A stretch of DNA of 5,137 nt from Desulfofustis sp. Its GTDB lineage: Bacteria; Desulfobacterota; Desulfobulbia; Desulfobulbales; Desulfocapsaceae. Shown here in pieces: positions 1 to 5,137 of the stretch (the stretch's first letter is position 1; every line of letters begins with the position of its first letter). Made by a program: the position numbers and the translations under genes. The stretch spans positions 1 through 5,137 of the forward strand of contig JAQYVS010000237.1 of assembly GCA_030145365.1 (NCBI GenBank), in the 5' to 3' direction. Under the pieces are notes generated by a model. It did not search any database. It worked only from the letters and a program-made list of their open reading frames with translations, and had not been told where the DNA came from.

Positions 1-134
1 ATATGAAAAACATCAATCATAGCTTTGCAGATATATAGGGGCATGTGTTTGAGATGAACCACTCTTCTCCTTACACCCTGAGATGTTGGCATGATTCTAT
101 AGAAATAAAGGCAGAGGGCTTCAGACTGAGTCAT
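1..134. other. Downstream flank with no supported gene
   Basis: This stretch lies beyond the operon terminator. All three plus-strand frames contain stops within short distances, so no plus-strand gene ends here. On the minus strand one frame is open from an ATG at 134 to the window edge (44 codons). That ATG sits directly against the terminator T-tract with no ribosome binding site, and the predicted peptide has no recognisable features, so I do not call it a gene. The stretch is probably the intergenic region before the next gene outside the window. Confidence 0.5.
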
Positions 135-170
135 AAAAAAAAGCCGACCCGTCAGAGGGTCGGCTTTTTT
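135..170 (-). terminator. Intrinsic terminator of the qmoABC operon, probably bidirectional
   Basis: A perfect 8-bp GC-rich stem pairs GCCGACCC (143-150) with GGGTCGGC (157-164) around the 6-base loop GTCAGA. Eight A residues precede it (135-142) and six T residues follow it (165-170) on the plus strand. Read on the minus strand, the stem is followed by a run of eight U, a classic Rho-independent terminator located 32 bases after the qmoC stop. The A/T tails also extend the stem, and the six T on the plus strand would let it stop convergent transcription. It marks the end of the operon. Confidence 0.93.
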
Positions 171-202
171 AACTAAATTGAAAAACTACTTTTTGTCACA
201 TA

Positions 203-1399
203 TCACTCAACCGCCGGTTTACCGAATGAGCTTTCTCGATACTTCTCAAATGACATTGCGGTAGTTCGATATGCTATATGGGCGAACTTGGTGTAGGGCA
301 GATACAGAAAAAGCATCATAACCGAAACCAGGTGACAGAAATAAACGATATAACCAAGGGAGGGAATGCCGATCCAGCGCAGAACTTCTGCACTAAGCCC
401 GGTAATACCGACAGCTGCAATTTCCCAAATTACAAACCAGTCATAAAATGTTTTACTGCTGTCCCCTGCACTCTCAGATTTAGTTCTGTTGGTCCATAAA
501 ACAAAGATACCGAAAAGCAGTGCAATAGCTGAAACATTAGCCAAAATTTTAAATGGATCAAAAAACAGCATCGGACCATGCCAGGACGGAGCGAACAATC
601 CGATAACATCGTTTTTTAGCAATGACCAGCAAGTAACAATAAAAAGACCGATAAATGCCAACATCAGTGGTAAATGGCCCCGAACCCTGTCATCATTGGT
701 GCCGCACTCTTTAAAACGATTATGTTTTACGATTTCAACCAGTGATGGCCAGAGAAACTGCGATACAAACTGGACCGCCGAAGGACGGTATGTCGAGCTG
801 ATCCCGGCTTTTGCAGACATGGCTTTCCACAGTCTGGTCAACCCTTTATAGAGCGAAACAGCAGCTATGGTCACCGATGAAACCATGATCAGAACGATGA
901 AAAAGATGTTTTTAGCATACCATTTGAATTCCCAGTGACCAAAAAACTGTTGGTAACCGTGGGCGGAGAAATCTTCTCTGGATGGAATATGCATCCCACC
1001 AGAAATCAGCCACATGACGAAAATCACGACAACCGGAATCCCGATCATAATCGGCAGATTTTTAGCAGATGTAGCCAGTTTGGCAAGACCTGATGGCCAG
1101 CCATACATCGTATATGCAAAGGACCTGATTGCCCCAAGCACCTCAGAGGGTTTAGCGCCCCGAGGGCAATAGGTGGAACAATCACCGCACTGGTGACAGA
1201 GAAACACATCAGGGTCGGCAATGAGGTTCTCTTTCATGCCCCATGAGGACCAGATCATTTCCTTTCGCGGAAAAGGTTTATCGTCCGAGGACAGTGGACA
1301 TCGCACGGAACAGGTAGCACACTGGTAACACTTTTTCAGCGTGTCGCCTCCTGCCCCTTTCAGGTATTTAATAAAACTCAAATCGGGTTGAACGTTCAT
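203..1399 (-). CDS. qmoC: QmoC, membrane subunit of the quinone-interacting oxidoreductase (HdrC/HdrE-like fusion)
   Basis: QmoC is the membrane anchor and quinone-reactive subunit of QmoABC. It is expected to oxidise menaquinol and pass electrons to the QmoA/QmoB flavoproteins on the cytoplasmic side. The 398-residue protein starts with an HdrC-like domain carrying two complete [4Fe-4S] motifs: Cys24, 27, 30, 34-Pro and Cys68, 71, 74, 78-Pro. An HdrE-like cytochrome b part follows, with about six hydrophobic helices near residues 115-133, 163-183, 243-261, 285-303, 321-340 and 348-367. The characterised family member binds two b hemes. Candidate ligands or nearby histidines here are His242, His274, His356 and His374, but I cannot assign them from one sequence. 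There is no signal peptide, as expected for a cytoplasmic N-terminal cluster domain. The ATG at 1399 is fixed by an AGGAGG six bases upstream and an in-frame TAA at 1420-1418. It is the last gene of the operon. Confidence 0.96.
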   Translation of the reverse strand: MNVQPDLSFIKYLKGAGGDTLKKCYQCATCSVRCPLSSDDKPFPRKEMIWSSWGMKENLIADPDVFLCHQCGDCSTYCPRGAKPSEVLGAIRSFAYTMYGWPSGLAKLATSAKNLPIMIGIPVVVIFVMWLISGGMHIPSREDFSAHGYQQFFGHWEFKWYAKNIFFIVLIMVSSVTIAAVSLYKGLTRLWKAMSAKAGISSTYRPSAVQFVSQFLWPSLVEIVKHNRFKECGTNDDRVRGHLPLMLAFIGLFIVTCWSLLKNDVIGLFAPSWHGPMLFFDPFKILANVSAIALLFGIFVLWTNRTKSESAGDSSKTFYDWFVIWEIAAVGITGLSAEVLRWIGIPSLGYIVYFCHLVSVMMLFLYLPYTKFAHIAYRTTAMSFEKYRESSFGKPAVE

Positions 1400-1405
1400 C
1401 TTTTG

Positions 1406-1411
1406 CCTCCT
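1406..1411 (-). promoter_or_regulatory. qmoC ribosome binding site (AGGAGG)
   Basis: The minus strand reads AGGAGG, followed by the six-base spacer CAAAAG and the ATG of qmoC. This consensus Shine-Dalgarno site is entirely inside the qmoB-qmoC gap, so qmoC can be initiated independently and need not be translationally coupled to qmoB. Confidence 0.9.
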
Positions 1412-1458
1412 GCAATCTTATCAGTATTCGCCTGACGGCGTTAATTCAAAATCAGTGC

Positions 1459-1484
1459 CGGGTTGTCTGATTGCAAACAACCCG
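1459..1484 (-). other. Intercistronic stem-loop between qmoB and qmoC
   Basis: CGGGTTGT (1459-1466) and ACAACCCG (1477-1484) form a perfect 8-bp stem around a 10-base loop. It begins 17 bases after the qmoB stop codon. On the transcribed strand the stem is followed by GCACTGATTTTG rather than a clean U run, so it is not a standard full terminator. A smaller 4-bp hairpin with a GC-only stem (CGCC 1429-1432 with GGCG 1437-1440) lies between it and the qmoC ribosome binding site. I infer a transcript stabiliser, processing site or weak attenuator that sets the QmoC level relative to QmoAB. The structure is visible; the function is not shown. Confidence 0.55.
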
Positions 1485-1501
1485 TCTTGATAAAACACAG
1501 G

Positions 1502-3763
1502 TTAGAAGCCTTTAAACGGATTCGGTCCCATCTCCACGATCTCTTCTACAAAATCGTTAAGGATTTGTGGGATCTTGTCGTAATCAGTAATGGCAACCTG
1601 TTCTGCGGCACAACGTTCCGACTCGAGTCCGAGGGTAGAAAGCGTGTCGCCGATATTTTCCATACGTGTGTTGGCGATTTCAGAGCCTTTGACAAAATGG
1701 CACTGGTAGTCGTCCCCGTAAGTACAACCGAGCAGCATGGCACCATCCATTCCGGCAGATAGCGCATCACGGATCCAGGCCATATTGACTGAACCGAGAC
1801 AGCGAACCGGGATGAAGCGGATCATGTGATTAATTCCGTTGCGTTTCATTCCGGCCATATCAAGTGCCGGGTAGGCGTCGTTCTCGCAAACGAAGACAAC
1901 GATACGTAGACGATCATCGTCCTCTTCAGGTACCTCGACGGATTTGATCATGGATCCGATCAGATCGATATTGTAATCCGTAAATCCGATAATACGTTCC
2001 GGACAGGACCCCATGCAAGTACCGCAGCGACGACACCGGGTATTGTTGGGCAGCGGGGTTCCTTTCTCGTCATCATCAAGGGCACCGAACGGACATTCCA
2101 CAGTACAGCGTTTACACTGGGTACAGCGCTGCATGAAGAAATCTGGCCAGGTCTTATCTCCGGAACGGGGATGTACCGCTACGCCACGATCGGTCGATTC
2201 AAGACATTGGATTGCTTTGAGAGCGGCACCAGTTGCATCGTCGATCGTCTCTTCAATGGTTTCCGCTTTGCGGACACCACCGCAGGTGTACACGCCAGTT
2301 CTTCTGGTCTCGTATGGAAAACAGATAAAATGTGAGTCTGCATAACCATCGAAGAGATCCAGATCAGAAAAGGCCGGCCCCTGACGATAAGCCAGGTTTA
2401 TGGTATCCTCATCTTTAGTGGTCGGTACCATACCAGCGGCCAGAACAACCATGTCCACATCTAATGCCAGGTCTTCACCAAGAAGTGTGTCTTCTGCCGT
2501 CACCGTCAACTTGCCACCGTTCTCTTCAACCTTGGTGACCGCTGCTTTGGTCAGAAAAATGCCGTCGTTCTGCTGGGCACTTTTATAAAAAAGTTCCTGG
2601 CTTCCCGGTGTGCGCATATGCTGATACAGAACAAAGGCTTTTCCCTCTTCATTATCCTCACACACATACTGGGCCTGCTTCAGAGCAACCATTGAGGTTA
2701 CTGAGTTACAATAAGGAAAATCTTTGTCATTTTCCTTACCACCCGGGCTCTGAATAAAAGCTACACTTTCGGGCACTTTGCCTTCCTTGGCAAGTTTTTC
2801 AAATTCAGCGTTGGTGACCACGTTTTCAAGTGCTCCATACCCGAGATGCTCATATTCTGAAACATCGGCAGGAATCCAGCCGGTGGCCAGAACCACAGCC
2901 CCGTGAATTTCGGCGCCCTCGTCAGTGGCCATATAATCATGCAGACCGGCGTTGGGGTCTTCCATCTCGCCTTTTTCTATCTGGTCGCGTTCTTCTACGG
3001 TCACTTGGGCAGGTGCATCCCAATCGGTCTGGGTTCCGGTAGCTTTCATCGACACCTTGAACGCTCCCGGAGCACCGGCGATACGTGCTACTTCGGTACC
3101 CGTCTTGACGGTAATTCTGCTGTCGCTTTCAACCTCTGAAACTAAAGAGGCCACCGGATTATCTTCAAGATCGGTCCACGGTGATTTGGTCGGGAAAGAC
3201 TTTCTCCAATTCAAGGCTTTGCCGCCAAGGCTGTCATCTTTTTCAACCAGGGTTACTTCATAGCCTGCTGCGGCGGCTTCTTTGGCAGCCGTCAGTCCGG
3301 CGATCCCGCCACCCATGACCAAAATATTCCTGCTCAGGTTCTCAAGCTGATGCGCTTCCGGCAGCTCGGTCTTCTGAGCCTGGGTACACGCCATGCGCAT
3401 GTAATCACCAGCTGTCTCCATCAAGAATTCAGCGGCCTCGGCATGGGGCTCCTCACCTTCACCCGGTTTAGCTTCGGCCCAGACCACCTGCTCACGCAAA
3501 TTGGCCCTGACGGTAATCTTATCTTCACCAAAATCAAACTCGTTCTGCATTACCCTCGGCGAACAGGCTCCAACAACAACCGTGTTAACACCTTCAGCAA
3601 TATCATTTTCGATCAACGCGCGTCCATCCGCACCGCACAAATACTCTGCGGTTTTACACTCCATGGACATTTCGCCGGTTACAACCTCAGCAAGCGCATC
3701 CATATCAAGCGCGTCGCCGATGCCGCAACCAGAACACAAGTAGGCGCAATATTTTTTATCCAT
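1502..3763 (-). CDS. qmoB: QmoB, large HdrA-like flavoprotein subunit with two ferredoxin clusters and an MvhD-like C-terminus
   Basis: QmoB is the large cytoplasmic FAD and iron-sulfur subunit of QmoABC, working between QmoC and APS reductase. In order, its 753 residues contain: an HdrA-type N-terminal cysteine domain (Cys6, 10, 13, 36, 43 and Cys67 in a GACSPR motif); an FAD-binding core with GGGIAG at 151-156, Glu174 closing the second strand, GG at 180-181, and ATGW at 293-296; a ferredoxin domain with two complete [4Fe-4S] motifs (Cys547, 550, 553, 557-Pro and Cys577, 580, 583, 587-Pro); and an MvhD-like domain from about 620 with Cys626, 655, 680 and 688. The HdrA-MvhD fusion layout is typical of QmoB, as is the C-terminal ending GPNPFKGF. 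The ATG at 3763 has AGGAGG nine bases upstream. It follows qmoA by six bases and is probably translationally coupled to it. Confidence 0.96.
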   Translation of the reverse strand: MDKKYCAYLCSGCGIGDALDMDALAEVVTGEMSMECKTAEYLCGADGRALIENDIAEGVNTVVVGACSPRVMQNEFDFGEDKITVRANLREQVVWAEAKPGEGEEPHAEAAEFLMETAGDYMRMACTQAQKTELPEAHQLENLSRNILVMGGGIAGLTAAKEAAAAGYEVTLVEKDDSLGGKALNWRKSFPTKSPWTDLEDNPVASLVSEVESDSRITVKTGTEVARIAGAPGAFKVSMKATGTQTDWDAPAQVTVEERDQIEKGEMEDPNAGLHDYMATDEGAEIHGAVVLATGWIPADVSEYEHLGYGALENVVTNAEFEKLAKEGKVPESVAFIQSPGGKENDKDFPYCNSVTSMVALKQAQYVCEDNEEGKAFVLYQHMRTPGSQELFYKSAQQNDGIFLTKAAVTKVEENGGKLTVTAEDTLLGEDLALDVDMVVLAAGMVPTTKDEDTINLAYRQGPAFSDLDLFDGYADSHFICFPYETRRTGVYTCGGVRKAETIEETIDDATGAALKAIQCLESTDRGVAVHPRSGDKTWPDFFMQRCTQCKRCTVECPFGALDDDEKGTPLPNNTRCRRCGTCMGSCPERIIGFTDYNIDLIGSMIKSVEVPEEDDDRLRIVVFVCENDAYPALDMAGMKRNGINHMIRFIPVRCLGSVNMAWIRDALSAGMDGAMLLGCTYGDDYQCHFVKGSEIANTRMENIGDTLSTLGLESERCAAEQVAITDYDKIPQILNDFVEEIVEMGPNPFKGF

Positions 3764-3769
3764 TGTTCA

Positions 3770-5026
3770 TTACCTCCTGGAAACCTGAATTGCCTTCAAG
3801 GCAGCGGCGGTGGATGATTGAGTTGTGGTTACAACGTCAGCAGCTTTCTTGGCACAGCCCGCTCCAATAATTCCGTTCTCGTAGTCGCTGATCACAAAAC
3901 TGTTTTCATCAAGCGTTACCCCTGCTGGTGCTCCTCCTTCACTGAGAGAAGGCTGCATACCGGTGGCCAGTACAGCCAGATCGACTTTCTGCTCGACTTT
4001 TGTACCGGATACCGCATCTTCGGCAACAACGGTTACCCCGTCACCGTCAACAACGATATCTGCGACCTTGCCTTTAATAAAGAAGGCATTCTCATCAGCC
4101 ATCAGCTTCTCACGGAATTTTTCATATTTTCCAGGAGTTCTCAGATCGATGTAAAATACATATATTTTAGCTTCCGGATACTGCTCCCTGATGTAATTCA
4201 TTTGCTTGAATGTGGCCATACAGCATATGTAGGAACAATATTCCAAATGATTCTCATCACGTGATCCTGCACACTGGACAAAACCGATTGATTCAATCTC
4301 TTTGTCGGAACCGGGAATGACAATTTTACCACCGGTGGGTCCACTTGGAGCTGCCATGCGCTCGATCATCATATTGGTGACGATGGCCTCTGATTGATCG
4401 TAGTTAAGATTATCCATCTTAACTGGATCATAGGGCTGCCAGCCTGTAGCCCAGATGATCGAAGCCACATTGAAGGTGATTGTTTCAGTCTGCATATCCA
4501 GATCGACTGCATCATATTTACATGATGCTTTCACCGCTTCGGCACCGTCAGCTGTAAGTCCTTCCTTAGCTATAACATAACGTCTCGGAAAAGCCATCTC
4601 ATGTGGTAGATACGCTGCCTTGCACTTATCCATGCCAAAGTTGAACGGATTATCGATCTCATCAGCACAGGCTGCAGAGCAGTCGCCGCAGGCAGTGCAG
4701 TTACTGTTTACATAGCGGGGGGCAATTTCAACACTCACTTCGTAATTGCCCGGGCCACCGCTCACCGAACTCACACTTGCCATGGTATAGGTTCGTATTT
4801 TACGGTTATTCTTGACCCGTTTAAAATTTATTTCCAGACCGCAGCTGGGCGGACACATTTTCGGGAAATACTCGTTTAACTGAGCGACACGTCCCCCAAA
4901 ATAGGGGCTCTTGTCGATAAGAAACACTTCGTTCCCGACTTCGGCGGCTTCAAGTGCTGCTGTCAGCCCACTTATTCCTCCGCCTACGACCAAAATTGCA
5001 CCACCGGTGCCTTGCTCGTCAGTCAT
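3770..5026 (-). CDS. qmoA: QmoA, small HdrA-like FAD/iron-sulfur subunit of the quinone-interacting oxidoreductase
   Basis: QmoA is the smaller cytoplasmic flavoprotein of QmoABC, related to the HdrA subunit of heterodisulfide reductase, and is thought to act on the APS reductase side of the complex. Its 418 residues begin at the FAD domain: GGGISG at 15-20, Asp38 ending the second strand, and YFGGRVAQL at 42-50. A CPPSC motif (Cys58, Cys62) follows in the HdrA-type cysteine region. A four-Cys cluster motif (Cys110, 113, 116, 120) lacks the usual Pro after the last Cys. Further on are WATGW at 192-196, Cys252 in FVQCAGSRD, Cys264 with the pair Cys268-269, and a late FAD motif ATG at 354-356. 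The HdrA N-terminal cysteine domain seen in QmoB is absent. The ATG at 5026 follows GGAGGAA, and an in-frame stop at 5044-5042 excludes a longer start. It is the first qmo gene. Confidence 0.96.
   Translation of the reverse strand: MTDEQGTGGAILVVGGGISGLTAALEAAEVGNEVFLIDKSPYFGGRVAQLNEYFPKMCPPSCGLEINFKRVKNNRKIRTYTMASVSSVSGGPGNYEVSVEIAPRYVNSNCTACGDCSAACADEIDNPFNFGMDKCKAAYLPHEMAFPRRYVIAKEGLTADGAEAVKASCKYDAVDLDMQTETITFNVASIIWATGWQPYDPVKMDNLNYDQSEAIVTNMMIERMAAPSGPTGGKIVIPGSDKEIESIGFVQCAGSRDENHLEYCSYICCMATFKQMNYIREQYPEAKIYVFYIDLRTPGKYEKFREKLMADENAFFIKGKVADIVVDGDGVTVVAEDAVSGTKVEQKVDLAVLATGMQPSLSEGGAPAGVTLDENSFVISDYENGIIGAGCAKKAADVVTTTQSSTAAALKAIQVSRR
3773..3778 (-). promoter_or_regulatory. qmoB ribosome binding site inside the last codons of qmoA
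   Basis: The minus strand reads AGGAGG, then the nine-base spacer TAATGAACA, then the qmoB ATG. The same six bases are the final two codons (Arg-Arg) of qmoA, directly before its TAA stop. An earlier ATG overlapping that stop (3770-3768) is one base from the site and runs into a stop after four codons, so the ATG at 3763 is the real start. Ribosomes finishing qmoA would clear or occupy this site, which favours coupled translation. Confidence 0.9.
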
Positions 5027-5030
5027 ACCA

Positions 5031-5037
5031 TTCCTCC
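5031..5037 (-). promoter_or_regulatory. qmoA ribosome binding site (GGAGGAA)
   Basis: The minus strand reads GGAGGAA, then TGGT, then the qmoA ATG, placing the GGAGG core six bases from the start. Two other ATGs nearby (5039 and 5031) are out of frame with QmoA and badly placed relative to the site, so 5026 is the supported start. Confidence 0.88.
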
Positions 5038-5137
5038 ATTGTTACGCTTATATATTGTCCTTTTGACAGGAGCAGTTTCTCGTAAAGAGAAAAAAACTTC
5101 TATCAATTATTCAACGTTTCAGGATACTTTGTTGCCG
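5038..5137 (-). other. AT-rich leader upstream of qmoA, edge of window
   Basis: All three minus-strand frames hit a stop within the first 35 or so bases from the window edge, and none gives a recognisable AprA C-terminus. Any upstream gene therefore ends near or beyond the edge. A 6-bp stem (TTTCTC 5076-5081 with GAGAAA 5087-5092) has mostly A-T pairs and no U run after it in the qmo direction, so it is not a convincing terminator. A TATATA box-like stretch near 5050 lacks a matching -35 element. Whether qmo has its own promoter or is read from an upstream aprBA unit cannot be decided here. Confidence 0.45.

Noticed and set aside
1..134. Minus-strand open frame of 44 codons from ATG at 134 to the window edge
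   Set aside because: The start abuts the terminator T-tract with no ribosome binding site, and the open length is short enough to occur by chance. It might be the start of a next gene only if extended sequence shows a longer conserved frame.
489..851. Plus-strand open frame of 120 codons opposite qmoC
   Set aside because: It is a shadow of the qmoC membrane region; the predicted peptide shows no family features and QmoC is complete.
3764..3770. Alternative qmoB start at the ATG overlapping the qmoA stop (TAATG)
   Set aside because: It is one base from the Shine-Dalgarno site, out of frame with QmoB, and reaches a stop after four codons.
3350..4264. Two long plus-strand open frames, head to tail (3350-3817 and 3818-4264), antisense to qmoB and qmoA
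   Set aside because: They lie wholly opposite well-supported coding sequence, have no recognisable domain and no convincing ribosome site, and are explained by codon bias of the genes on the other strand.
5046..5056. TATATA stretch upstream of qmoA as a -10 box
   Set aside because: The hexamer 17 bases upstream (AACTGC) does not resemble a -35 element, and AT-rich leaders often contain such boxes by chance.
5063..5091. TTGACA on the plus strand at 5063-5068 as a -35 promoter element
   Set aside because: At normal spacing the downstream hexamer is AGAGAA, a poor -10 box, and no plus-strand gene is seen to follow within the window.
1..5137. CRISPR array, tRNA, rRNA, insertion sequence or phage remnant
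   Set aside because: No spaced direct repeats, no cloverleaf or rRNA-like segment, and no transposase or terminal inverted repeats were seen; nearly all of the window is accounted for by the three qmo genes.

Overview
The window carries one three-gene operon, read entirely on the minus strand in the order qmoA, qmoB, qmoC. It encodes QmoABC, the quinone-interacting membrane-bound oxidoreductase of dissimilatory sulfur metabolism. Two HdrA-like flavoproteins (QmoA, QmoB) and an HdrC-HdrE-like membrane subunit (QmoC) are all full length and have their expected cofactor motifs. In sulfate reducers this complex links the menaquinone pool to APS reductase (AprAB). The host is therefore most likely an anaerobic sulfate-reducing bacterium of the Desulfobacterota. 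The moderate GC content, strong AGGAGG-type ribosome binding sites and AprAB-associated Qmo type fit this. The genus cannot be fixed from this sequence, and a sulfur oxidiser running the pathway in reverse is not strictly excluded.

Layout in the direction of transcription (right to left): 5038-5137 is an AT-rich leader with no recognisable gene end or convincing promoter. qmoA lies at 5026-3770. Six bases separate it from qmoB (3763-1502), and the qmoB ribosome binding site is built from the last two Arg codons of qmoA. A 102-base gap holding a GC-containing stem-loop separates qmoB from qmoC (1399-203). A strong intrinsic terminator at 135-170 follows 32 bases after the qmoC stop, and its A/T tails suit termination in both directions. 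Positions 1-134 show no credible gene.

How the genes work together: QmoC holds two [4Fe-4S] motifs and a six-helix cytochrome b-like membrane part where menaquinol is expected to be oxidised. QmoB adds an HdrA core, two ferredoxin clusters and an MvhD-like C-terminal domain. QmoA adds a second HdrA-like flavin core with its own four-Cys cluster motif. Electrons are thought to pass through these subunits to AprAB, which reduces APS to sulfite and AMP. aprBA and sat, often encoded just upstream, are not inside the window.

I found no evidence of a new system. The points worth a second look are the gene-end/ribosome-site overlap, the qmoB-qmoC stem-loop, the complementary loss of cysteines between the two HdrA paralogues, and the altered cysteine set of the MvhD-like domain.
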